64,000 bases of DNA from the NCBI GenBank assembly GCA_016218685.1, contig JACRDD010000034.1:51621-115620 (forward strand), written 5' to 3'. Origin of the DNA: Desulfobacterales bacterium. GTDB lineage: Bacteria; Desulfobacterota; Desulfobacteria; Desulfobacterales; Desulfosarcinaceae. A program made the position numbers and the translations under genes. The notes beneath the pieces are model-generated. The model was not told where the DNA came from. It searched no databases and saw only the letters and a list, made by a program, of their open reading frames with translations. Shown piece after piece: positions 18,654 to 26,762 of this stretch; position 1 is the first letter of the stretch; the number at the start of each line of letters is the position of its first letter.

Positions 18654-19829
18654 ATGATGCCGAATGCCCCCGCATTTTCCGCCATCGGCGGTGTGACCTT
18701 CCAACTGCTCACCGCCTGTAACCTTTCTTGCGAATACTGTTTTCAGGATGCCTGCAACGTCAGCGCCGCGCCCCAGTCCGGGACCGGCCCCATCGTCGAT
18801 CCGCGGGAAACAGCGGCCAACGCCATCAAGTTTCTGCAACTGAGCGACCAGAAGCTGGGCATCGTCTTTTCCGGCGGCGAGCCGCTGCTGGCGCCCGTGG
18901 CGTGGTACCAGACCTTTTTCCAGGTCATGGACGATTTCCTGCAGGCCTCCGGAAAATCGGTGGAATACAGCATCCAGACCAACATTTCGATCCTGAAACC
19001 GGCGGTCATCGAGCTCTTCAAGCAGCACGATGTGCACTTTTCGGTGCATTACGACGGTCTGCTGGACGATCCCAAACTGCTCTCCGGCAAGCGCCGGGAC
19101 AACATCGTCACCCTGCGCCAGAACGGGTTTGCGGTGACGGCCCTGGTGGTGGGCACCATGCCCTCCCTGCGGGCCTTGCCCGAGACCATCGCCTTTTTCA
19201 AAGAGCAGGGCATCCGCTTTTACCGTCTCAACTTCGTCTCCAGCGAAGGCCGTGGCCACCAGGTGTCCCGGGTCCCGCCCGAGCTCAGGGCCGAGATGGA
19301 GTTCGAAGCGGCATTCCAGGCGTCGCAAGCGGACTTTGCCACCCGGGAAACCATCATTCTGAACAAGTTCAACCTCTACTATAACCACGTCATCTGCGGC
19401 CAGGCGTTCAACCCCACCCCCCGGCCGCAGCGCTGCCTGGCCGGCATTGCCTCGGCCTATGTGGACGTACAAGGATCAGTCTACCCGTGCAGCTTTTTCA
19501 CCCACGTCACCGGGCCCATCGCCACGGCCAAGGAACTGCCGGCCTGCCCGGAGTCCGGGGCCCGGGCCATCGAACGGTGCACCACCCCCAATTCGTTTTA
19601 TGACCAGGCCTGCCGGTCGTGCAGCGCCCAGTCCATCTGCGGAGAATACTGCGCGCTGGCGCCGGTGGGCGACACCGGGTCGTTCTGCGCGGCCCAGCGG
19701 ACCCTGCGCGGCCTGATGGACAGAAACCGGGACCTGGCCGAGCTGATCGCCAAACGGTTCATCGCGCACAAACAGGCCTATCCGGCGGACCGGCCCACCT
19801 CGTGTGGCACCCGCACGCAGACCCAATGA
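18654..19829 (+). CDS. Radical SAM/SPASM peptide maturase
   Basis: This 391-residue enzyme has the radical SAM cluster motif CX3CX2C at Cys22, 26 and 29 (CNLSCEYC) and the SAM-binding GGEPLL. A C-terminal SPASM region carries the auxiliary-cluster cysteines (CLAGIASAYVDVQGSVYPC, then CRSCSAQSICGEYC). SPASM enzymes typically modify ribosomal peptides or protein side chains. It follows a candidate precursor and overlaps the MFS gene (ATGA), so all three are likely one functional unit. The ATG at 18654 lacks a clear Shine-Dalgarno; a second ATG follows at 18657. The frame is open back to 18438, but those residues overlap the peptide gene and have no homology. The chemistry (thioether, C-C link or other) is not known. 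Confidence 0.88.
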   Translation: MMPNAPAFSAIGGVTFQLLTACNLSCEYCFQDACNVSAAPQSGTGPIVDPRETAANAIKFLQLSDQKLGIVFSGGEPLLAPVAWYQTFFQVMDDFLQASGKSVEYSIQTNISILKPAVIELFKQHDVHFSVHYDGLLDDPKLLSGKRRDNIVTLRQNGFAVTALVVGTMPSLRALPETIAFFKEQGIRFYRLNFVSSEGRGHQVSRVPPELRAEMEFEAAFQASQADFATRETIILNKFNLYYNHVICGQAFNPTPRPQRCLAGIASAYVDVQGSVYPCSFFTHVTGPIATAKELPACPESGARAIERCTTPNSFYDQACRSCSAQSICGEYCALAPVGDTGSFCAAQRTLRGLMDRNRDLAELIAKRFIAHKQAYPADRPTSCGTRTQTQ

Positions 19830-21130
19830 AGCCCTCGGGCGACCGCCTGCTCAACCGCAATTTCAGCCTGATCCTGGCCGGACGGGGGGCCTCGATCCTT
19901 TCAAGCTCCCTTTATGCCGTAGTGCTGGTCCTTTACGTGAAGCGCCTGACCGGTTCGGCCAGCATCATCGGCGCAGTGGAATTGCTGGCCTTTTTACCCA
20001 TGGTGCTGCTGGGACCCTTTGCCGGCGCCCTGGTCGACCGGACCCGCCTGAAGACGGTGATCGTCACGGGCTATGCCTTGCGCGGCGTGCTGATGCTGCT
20101 GTTGTTCCTCTTCAGCGCGACCTGCTTTCTGGAACTCGCGTCCATCGACTTCGGCATCGCACATCTGGAGTTTACGCCCGCTTTCCCATTTCCGCTCTAT
20201 CTTCTGTTCGGCGTGACCCTTTGCCTGGGGTGCATCGAATCGGCCTTCAACAGCGCCATGTATGCGGTCGTTCCTACCATCCTGGAGCCGGCCAGGATCC
20301 AACAGGGCAATTCCCTGATGCAGGGTGTCGGCGGCGCGCTGACCATGGTCGGCAACGCCCTGGGCGGGCTATTTTTCAGCATCTTCGGTGCCGCGCCGGC
20401 CTTTCTGCTCGATGGCTGTTCCAATCTGGCGGCCGCGGCCGCCGGCCTGTTTCTCTCCGAGGGTGCTGGTGGCGCTGAAGCGCGTCGCCCTTCGGACGGC
20501 AATCATTTCATGGGGGAGGTGAAAGAAGGGTTTGTCTTCATCCTGGCCAACAAGGGCCTGCGCAACCAGACCATCGTCTATTCGCTTTCCAACTTGCTCT
20601 TTCCGGTGCTGATGCTGGCGCTGCCGTTTCTGGTGCAAGAGGTGCTGAAGCTGGGCGATGCCTATTACGGCTATCTGATGAGCGTGCTGACCTTCAGTTC
20701 CATCGCAGGCTACTTCGGCTACGGCTGGTTCAAAACCACGGACGAGCAAAATTACCGCGTGATCTGCGCGATCTTCGTCATCGAGGCCCTGCTATTTTTA
20801 GCGCTTTCGCTCACCACGAAGGTCTACCTGGTGTTCGGGCTGCTCGCGCTGCTTTCCATCTGCATGGCCGTCTCGCGGCTGATCAACACCTCCATCAAGC
20901 AGAAGGTGATTCCCCGGCAGTTCCGGGGCCGGGTCTTCGGCACGCTGGATTCCATCAACGGCGGCCTGGTGCCGCTCTCGCTGGCTCTGGGCGGCGTCGC
21001 CATCGACCTGCTCGACAAGAACATTCGATTGATCTTCTTCGGCATCTTCGTCTTTTACGCGCTGCTGGCCGGCGCCTTTATCCTCGACCGATCGATCAAA
21101 GGCTTCTATTTGAGCTCCCCCTCGATCTGA
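19826..21130 (+). CDS. MFS transporter, probable exporter of the modified peptide
   Basis: The 434-residue inner-membrane protein has about twelve hydrophobic helices. The loop motif GALVDRTRLK and a C-terminal RQFRGRVFGTLDSINGG place it in the MFS_3/enterobactin-exporter-like group (EntS/MacAB-associated type). The ATG at 19826 overlaps the stop of the SPASM maturase by four bases, so the two are translationally coupled. This makes export of the maturase product the simplest role. The 3' end overlaps the convergent cobalamin radical SAM gene by 25 bases. Substrate assignment is inference. Confidence 0.82.
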   Translation: MKPSGDRLLNRNFSLILAGRGASILSSSLYAVVLVLYVKRLTGSASIIGAVELLAFLPMVLLGPFAGALVDRTRLKTVIVTGYALRGVLMLLLFLFSATCFLELASIDFGIAHLEFTPAFPFPLYLLFGVTLCLGCIESAFNSAMYAVVPTILEPARIQQGNSLMQGVGGALTMVGNALGGLFFSIFGAAPAFLLDGCSNLAAAAAGLFLSEGAGGAEARRPSDGNHFMGEVKEGFVFILANKGLRNQTIVYSLSNLLFPVLMLALPFLVQEVLKLGDAYYGYLMSVLTFSSIAGYFGYGWFKTTDEQNYRVICAIFVIEALLFLALSLTTKVYLVFGLLALLSICMAVSRLINTSIKQKVIPRQFRGRVFGTLDSINGGLVPLSLALGGVAIDLLDKNIRLIFFGIFVFYALLAGAFILDRSIKGFYLSSPSI

Positions 21131-22947
21131 TCCATATCGATGACCGTGACGATGGCACGATGGCCGTCATTGAAGTAGACCAGGTGCTTTTGTCGGAGAT
21201 GGTCCAGGGCCGCGCGCACGGTGTTGGCCTCCGACGGCATATCGCCGTCCTGGGCCAGGGCCTCCATCAGGGTGTCCAGGTCCATGATCTGGGCCTGCGT
21301 CCGGCGCAGGATGCGGTACTCCAGGTCGCCGAGGGCAAAGGCGGTCAGCAGTTCGGCATCGAAGAACTCCCGGTAGACGAGGGCACCGTTTTCCAGGCAA
21401 AGGGTGAAACTGTAGTGGTGGTCGTAGTAAAAGCGATCCAGCTTGGCGAACACTTCCCAGAGCGGGCCGGGTTTGGCCGCGAAGTCGAAAAGTGAAAAGC
21501 GGTCCACGCCGCCGGTCATTGGCGCCGGCAGCAACTGGAAGAGGGCGTTGTCGTCCCAGCGGATCAGCGCCTCCGGGGACAGCATGTCGTAAAAGGCCGA
21601 ATGTTTGGCCACCCGCAGTGGGATCAGGTTGTGGGCGAACAGATGGCGGTCAAAGTAAAAGCGCAGGAAATGCAGGTTGTCGATACTTTCCAGGACATCG
21701 ATATCCTCTTCGCCGATGGCCCCGCAGATGATGTTGGCCGACGGCAGTTTGATTTTGTATTTGTGGGCGAACTTGACAAAGAAGAGGTTGTCCGAGAAGT
21801 TGTTGCGCTTGCGCATTTTTTTGAGCAACCGGTCGGAAAGCGCCTCGTAGCCGAAGTGGACCCGGGCCAGCCCGGCCTGGAAAAGTTTTTTCATGAGCGC
21901 CGGCGTGAAGTGCTTGGGGATGACTTCGGCGATCAATTGTACATTGCGGCTCTGGCGCAAGGTGATGAGATCATCGAGCATCGTTTCCAGCCGGGGAAGG
22001 TCGTTGGCCAAGATATCGTTGTCCATGAAGGCAAAAAAGGCGGTGTCGTATTTACCCAGCAGGTGGTGCATTTCGGCCTGCAATACGGCGGAATCTTTTT
22101 TGCGGTTCTCGTAGCCATCGGAGTAGACGCAGAAGCGGCACGCGCCCCAGGTGCATCCCCGGCTGGACTCCAGGGGCAGGATGGCCGGCAGATGCTTGAG
22201 GCCCGCTTGCGCGCGGTTATGGAAGTAATCGTCGTAGTCCGGGAAGATGCGGCTGTTCAGGTCGTAGTAGGGGCTTTGGGTCGTCCTCGAACAGAGTACG
22301 GCCCCCGCGTGGCGAAACAGCAGGCGCGGCACGGCGGTAAGGTCCTGCGCCGGGTCGTCGAGGGCCTGGCACAAGGCCAGCAGCGGATATTCGCCTTCGC
22401 CCCAGATGGCGAAATCGAAATCGGGGCAGATCTGCATGAGCGCCTCGGCCTTGTCGCGGTTGCGCAGGCCGCCGATGACAATTCTGGCCTGGGGAAAATG
22501 GCTTTTGATGCATCGCCCCAGGACGGCGCCCGGAATCCACTGTTCGTATTTGCAGGAGATGCCCAAGAGCAGCGGCGCGTCCGTGGCGTGGTCGGCGAGC
22601 GCATGGGCCACCGCGGCCTCCAGCAACCGCCGGGTGTCAGCCAGATAGTCGCTGTTGTCGTTCGCTTTGTCGCGCAGCGGCAGCCGCGCCTTCATGAAGG
22701 CGTTGGTCTTGCTCTGGGTCACCACGTCGCCGTAGTCTTCCGCGATCAGGTAGAGATAGGGCAGCAGGGTATCGTCGATGGCATCGGTATCTCTATCGAA
22801 GGCCGGCAACAGCCGGTCCAGCAGCAGATTCCAGTAGATAACCGTTGTCGGGACAGCGTGCTGGGCCAGAAAGGCCTTGAGCACGGAAAGCGCCGCGGAA
22901 GGGGTATCCAGCCGGGCCGGCGGCAGTGCGTTGAGGATGACGTTCAA
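21106..22947 (-). CDS. Cobalamin-binding radical SAM protein, RiPP-maturase-like
   Basis: The 613-residue protein has an N-terminal B12-binding-type region (about 1-200, with ARIVIGGLRNRDKAE and FAIWGEGEYPLL). A radical SAM core follows, whose cluster motif is CX4CX2C (Cys265, 270, 273 in GCTWGACRFC) rather than CX3CX2C. The C-terminal third has a Tyr/Asp-rich stretch (FYYDHHYSF). The layout resembles the RiPP C-methyltransferases known as ribosomal peptide maturation radical SAM protein 1, but the spacing differs and I do not claim that subfamily. The start is a TTG at 22947 with GAGAGGAA upstream. It is transcribed toward the peptide operon and away from the CHAT operon. Its substrate is unknown. 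Confidence 0.8.
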   Translation of the reverse strand: MNVILNALPPARLDTPSAALSVLKAFLAQHAVPTTVIYWNLLLDRLLPAFDRDTDAIDDTLLPYLYLIAEDYGDVVTQSKTNAFMKARLPLRDKANDNSDYLADTRRLLEAAVAHALADHATDAPLLLGISCKYEQWIPGAVLGRCIKSHFPQARIVIGGLRNRDKAEALMQICPDFDFAIWGEGEYPLLALCQALDDPAQDLTAVPRLLFRHAGAVLCSRTTQSPYYDLNSRIFPDYDDYFHNRAQAGLKHLPAILPLESSRGCTWGACRFCVYSDGYENRKKDSAVLQAEMHHLLGKYDTAFFAFMDNDILANDLPRLETMLDDLITLRQSRNVQLIAEVIPKHFTPALMKKLFQAGLARVHFGYEALSDRLLKKMRKRNNFSDNLFFVKFAHKYKIKLPSANIICGAIGEEDIDVLESIDNLHFLRFYFDRHLFAHNLIPLRVAKHSAFYDMLSPEALIRWDDNALFQLLPAPMTGGVDRFSLFDFAAKPGPLWEVFAKLDRFYYDHHYSFTLCLENGALVYREFFDAELLTAFALGDLEYRILRRTQAQIMDLDTLMEALAQDGDMPSEANTVRAALDHLRQKHLVYFNDGHRAIVTVIDMDQIEGELK

Positions 22948-23036
22948 GGAAATTCCTCTCTTTTCTTACGAGATCCGGGGCGACGGACCCTTGGGTGCGC
23001 CGATATGCCGCCCAGGCAACCGTCCTAGATGTGAAT

Positions 23037-23074
23037 ATCGGCCGAACAAGGCCCGCCGATGATCTTTTTTTTTT
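23037..23074 (+). terminator. Hairpin plus T10 upstream of the CHAT operon
   Basis: ATCGGC at 23037-23042 pairs with GCCGAT at 23055-23060, and ten consecutive T follow at 23065-23074 after a GATC spacer. This is a plausible intrinsic terminator on the plus strand. Because it lies 115 bases before the CHAT start, it could act as an attenuator of the operon. A second GC-rich inverted repeat (GCCTGCCC / GGGCAGGC, 23086-23110) follows and might compete with it. Confidence 0.4.
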
Positions 23075-23188
23075 GAGGTTTGACCGCCTGCCCCGCCCGC
23101 GTGGGCAGGCTTATGGTCCTTGAGGGACATAACGCAATTGCGCCAAGCGCCTGCAAGGGATAAGGTAATTTTCTGGGGGGTGAAAGGC

Positions 23189-26134
23189 ATGGCCCGAGAC
23201 GCAATCCGCACCGCAGCATCAAAGGCCCGATGGGTCCTGCTGGGGCTGTTGCTCGCCTGCGCACCCGTCTACAGTCCGGTATGGGCCAAGGGCACGGATG
23301 AACCGCACCCGCCTGCGGCCGCCGAAGCGTTTTTAAAACAAGCCATGGCAGCCTTCGAGGAGGGCCGCTATGGCGACGTGATCGCACCCGGGCGCTCCGC
23401 CCTGGAGATCTACGGTACGCTCGGGGATGCCGCCGGCCAGGCACGCGCCCTGCACTATCTGGGTCAGGCCCAGCGGCGGCTGGCCGACTATCCCGAAGCC
23501 CTGGCGCTGCACCGAAAGGCCCTTGATTTGGCCAAGCAGTCATCGGACGCGTTGCTTCAGGGCCAGGCCCTCATCGATCTGGGGGATGTCCACGAGAGAA
23601 AAAAGGAATTCAAAGCGGCGGTCGAATACTACCGGCAAGCGATCGAACGTCTCACCGCTCCGGCCCATTGGCAGGAAGCCGCCCGGGCCCACCGGCAGTT
23701 GGGAGACATATACGTCGCCACGGGGGATTTCGAGCGCGCTTACGGCGCCTACAGCCAGGCCCTCCAGCTTGCCGAAACGGCCCGGGACGCCGGGTGTGTC
23801 GCGGAATTCAACGACTACATCGGCTTTTGTCACCGCCGATTGGGCGATTATCCCGCGGCCATGGCCTATCACCGCCGGGCCCTGGAGAGCGCGGCCCTGA
23901 TAATATCGGCCGATGGGCGGGCGCGTGCCGGCGCCCGGTCGCTGAACCACCTGGGCATTTGTCTCGCCAAGCTGGCCGAGACGGACGCGGCCCAAGGCAA
24001 CCCGGAGGCGGCGGCCCTAAAATACCGCGAAGCCATTGCCCGCGAAACGGAAGGCCTGGCGCAGGCGGTGCAGGCCCAGGACCGTTGGCGCCAGGGCTAT
24101 ATCCTGCGGGCCCTGTCCGGCATGCATCGCGAGCGCGGCGCCCTGCTGCAAGGCCCGGAGGCCGCCCGGGAGTTCGCGCAAGCGCTCCTGCGGGCCGACG
24201 AGGCCCTGGCCCTGGGCATCGCCATGCAGGAAAAGGAGTGGCAGGGCCTGGCCCTGCACGACCGCGCCTTGGCCCTGGCCCTGCTGGGCCGGGCGCCGGA
24301 GGGCCTCGCAACCCTCCAGCGCGCCCTGGCCCTGTGGGAAGAGATTGGAGATCTGCAGTCGGCCGGCTATGCGCACCGCTTCGCGGCCCGGCAGTTCCAC
24401 GAGGCCGGCGGGCGGCTGGCCGAGGCCGAGGCCGCTTATGACCAAGCCCTGCGCGCCTTTGAAAAGATCGGCGATGCTGAATCCCAGGCCGCGACCCGGA
24501 TGGACCAGGCCCGCGTCCAGGCGCTGCGGGGAGACACCGATGATGCCGCCCGGCTGTACGATGCCGGCATCGTCCAACTGGAGGCCGTGCGCGCCCGGGC
24601 GGGCTTTCCCGAGTTCCGCAAAGCCTTCATGGGCAAGGTCTACGACCGTTATGAGGAGGCGGCGCGCTTTGCCCTTGGGCAGGGTTTGAACGACCGGGCC
24701 CTGCGCTACGTGGAGAGCATGAAGGCCCGCACCTTCCTGGACCAACTGGCCGAGGGGCGCGTCGAACTGGAAAAGGGCATCGACCCCGCGCTCAAGGCCC
24801 GGCGGGACGACCTGGAAAGCGCCCTGGCGGCCGAGGTCGATGCGATCACCGCCGCCTACCGCAACCCCGCTCCCGACGAAACGGCGCTGGCCGCCGCCCA
24901 AGCCCGAATGGAGCGCCTGGGGGTGGAACTGGACCAGTTGAAAAAGCAGATCCGCTCGCAGAACCCCCTCTACGCCGCGATCCAGTATCCGCAGCCGGTC
25001 ACCCTGGATGCGCTGCAAAAAAAAGTTCTCTCCCCTGAAGAAGTACTGCTGGAGTATTTCGTCACCGCCCGGGAGGTCTTCTGCTTTATCGTCACCACCG
25101 ACGGATTCCAGGCGGTCAAGCTGACGGCCGACGCGTCGGAACTGCGCGACCGCGTGACGGCGCTGCTCGATAATCTGCGCTCCGGACCGGCCAGGGGCGA
25201 GGGCTATGACCGGGCCTCAGCCGGCGAGCTGTATGACCTTTTGCTGCGGCCCTTCGAGAAAATGCTTGCGGGCTGCACCCTGGTGATCGTGCCGGACGGC
25301 ATCCTGGCCCTGTTTCCGTTCGAAACGCTGGTCGTCGCGGACGGCGGCGAACGCGCCTACCTGTTCGAAACGCATGCCATCAAATATGTGCAATCGGCCT
25401 CCATCCTGACCCTGTTGCGCACCCGGCGCGACGCCGCGCGGGCCGGCGAGCGGTTCATTGGGTTCGGCGACCCGGTCTACGATTATGACAGTTTCAAGCA
25501 GGGCAAGCCGGAGAGCGACGCCGCACCGGCAGGTCCCGGCAGCGTCCAGACGCGCTATGCCGGGCTGGGAGGCCGCCTGAGCCGGCTCGCGGCCAGCGGG
25601 GAAGAGGTGCGGGCCATCGAGCGCCTGTTCCCCGAAACGAGCAAGGGCCAGAGCCTGCTGCGCGACCAGGCCAGGGAAGAATATGCCAAGGGAAGCACGA
25701 TGGCGCAGTATGGCTACATCCACTTCTCCATGCACGGCATCGTCACGCCGGGGCTCCAGGCGATTGCCTTCAGCCAGATTCCGGGCGATCGCGAAGACGG
25801 CTTGCTGACCATGGGCGAGATGATGAATCTGCACTACAACGCCCGGCTCGTGGTCCTTTCGGCCTGCCAGACCGGGCTGGGCCGCATGGAGCGCGGCGAG
25901 GGTATCACGGGGCTCACCCGGGCCGTGATTTACGCCGGCACGCCCGCCGCCGTGGTCAGCTTGTGGAGCGTGGACGATAACGCCACCCGGGATTTGATGA
26001 CGCGGTTTTACGAAAGCATGATCCGCAAAGGGTTCGGCCGGTCCGAAGCACTGCGCCAGGCCAAGCGCGAGATGTCCCAGACGCGCTACCGCCACCCCTA
26101 TTTCTGGGCCGCTTTTGTCATGTATGGCGAATAA
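23189..26134 (+). CDS. Exported TPR-CHAT caspase-like protease
   Basis: This 981-residue protein starts with a signal peptide (hydrophobic stretch, cleavage near VWA-KG). A long array of tetratricopeptide repeats (about 45-480) follows, then a coiled-coil linker and a C-terminal CHAT domain (about 640-981). The CHAT dyad is intact: His849 in HFSMHG and Cys893 in LSACQTGLG. CHAT proteins are clan CD peptidases related to caspases and separase. The signal peptide puts the active domain outside the cytoplasm, unlike the cytosolic CHAT proteases of defence systems. The ATG at 23189 has a GGGGGG-rich ribosome site; the frame is open from 23120 but those residues precede the signal. It heads the operon that contains four radical SAM proteins, so it may process or be regulated by their product; this is inference. 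Confidence 0.88.
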   Translation: MARDAIRTAASKARWVLLGLLLACAPVYSPVWAKGTDEPHPPAAAEAFLKQAMAAFEEGRYGDVIAPGRSALEIYGTLGDAAGQARALHYLGQAQRRLADYPEALALHRKALDLAKQSSDALLQGQALIDLGDVHERKKEFKAAVEYYRQAIERLTAPAHWQEAARAHRQLGDIYVATGDFERAYGAYSQALQLAETARDAGCVAEFNDYIGFCHRRLGDYPAAMAYHRRALESAALIISADGRARAGARSLNHLGICLAKLAETDAAQGNPEAAALKYREAIARETEGLAQAVQAQDRWRQGYILRALSGMHRERGALLQGPEAAREFAQALLRADEALALGIAMQEKEWQGLALHDRALALALLGRAPEGLATLQRALALWEEIGDLQSAGYAHRFAARQFHEAGGRLAEAEAAYDQALRAFEKIGDAESQAATRMDQARVQALRGDTDDAARLYDAGIVQLEAVRARAGFPEFRKAFMGKVYDRYEEAARFALGQGLNDRALRYVESMKARTFLDQLAEGRVELEKGIDPALKARRDDLESALAAEVDAITAAYRNPAPDETALAAAQARMERLGVELDQLKKQIRSQNPLYAAIQYPQPVTLDALQKKVLSPEEVLLEYFVTAREVFCFIVTTDGFQAVKLTADASELRDRVTALLDNLRSGPARGEGYDRASAGELYDLLLRPFEKMLAGCTLVIVPDGILALFPFETLVVADGGERAYLFETHAIKYVQSASILTLLRTRRDAARAGERFIGFGDPVYDYDSFKQGKPESDAAPAGPGSVQTRYAGLGGRLSRLAASGEEVRAIERLFPETSKGQSLLRDQAREEYAKGSTMAQYGYIHFSMHGIVTPGLQAIAFSQIPGDREDGLLTMGEMMNLHYNARLVVLSACQTGLGRMERGEGITGLTRAVIYAGTPAAVVSLWSVDDNATRDLMTRFYESMIRKGFGRSEALRQAKREMSQTRYRHPYFWAAFVMYGE

Positions 26135-26170
26135 CCACTTTCACACGCACGCGTGCCAGATACCTATTCC

Positions 26171-26194
26171 GAGTGCGAGTACGCGTACGAGTAC
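26171..26194. repeat. Four tandem hexamers
   Basis: GAGTGC-GAGTAC-GCGTAC-GAGTAC is a short degenerate tandem repeat in the leader of the small exported-protein gene, just before its Shine-Dalgarno. It contains the palindromes GTAC and ACGCGT. Function is unknown; it could be a slippage-prone spacer. Confidence 0.5.
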
Positions 26195-26210
26195 GAAGAA
26201 AGGAGCAAAG

Positions 26211-26756
26211 ATGAAGAAGCAAAGTCTCAAGAAGAAACTGATTCCGACCCTGTTGGCCACCGTTTACACCATCCCCGCGTTGGGATGCGCCGACGAACCG
26301 GTCAATAAAGGGCAGGCCCCGAAGCAGGAGGCCGTCAAGCCCACCATCGCCTCCGAGGCGGTCCAGCAGGAGGTGATCCAACTGCTGCGGCAAGGGGAGA
26401 CGGATGGCGTGACGCTCAACATCGCGGGCCGGCCGGGCACCTATTTCCGGGTTCTTTACAGCCCGACGGGCCAGGACAACAGCTATGCCCCGGTGCCTAA
26501 AGGCGAAGGGGTGATCGGCCAAAACGGCATGGGCTCCGTGGCTTTCGCGCTCAAGGCCCTGGCCAAGGAAGAGGTTTACTTGAAGGTGACGACCTCCGAC
26601 ACGGCCGACTTCCAAAAGACCCGCGTGACGCCCAAGCCCATGATCCTCGAGGTCGAACCGGTTCAAGTCAAGCAGCGCGGCATCGGCGATTCGATCAAGG
26701 AACTCCAGGAAAAAGAAGTCCGAACCCCTTCCGCCGTGGCCGGCGTGCGCGGATAG
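26211..26756 (+). CDS. Small exported protein of unknown function in the radical SAM operon
   Basis: The 181-residue protein has a basic N-terminus (MKKQSLKKKLIP) and a short hydrophobic stretch ending at IPALGC. This could be a non-canonical lipobox or a plain signal peptide. The mature part reads like a small beta-sandwich (VTLNIAGRPGTYFRVLYSP, EVYLKVTTSDTADF), followed by a charged helix and a short Gly/Val/Arg tail (SAVAGVRG). It begins 76 bases after the CHAT gene with an AAAGGAG Shine-Dalgarno. Only six bases separate it from the following radical SAM gene. Its position makes it a candidate substrate of the protease or of the radical SAM enzymes, but nothing in the sequence proves this. 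I do not recognise a family. Confidence 0.72.
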   Translation: MKKQSLKKKLIPTLLATVYTIPALGCADEPVNKGQAPKQEAVKPTIASEAVQQEVIQLLRQGETDGVTLNIAGRPGTYFRVLYSPTGQDNSYAPVPKGEGVIGQNGMGSVAFALKALAKEEVYLKVTTSDTADFQKTRVTPKPMILEVEPVQVKQRGIGDSIKELQEKEVRTPSAVAGVRG

Positions 26757-26762
26757 ATATCG

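Noticed and set aside
22966..23130. A 54-codon minus-strand frame rich in His, Arg, Gly and Pro, ending 18 bases before the cobalamin radical SAM gene, considered as a second RiPP precursor.
   Set aside because: No ribosome site, and its Lys run is the complement of the T10 of a likely plus-strand terminator. Codon use is irregular.
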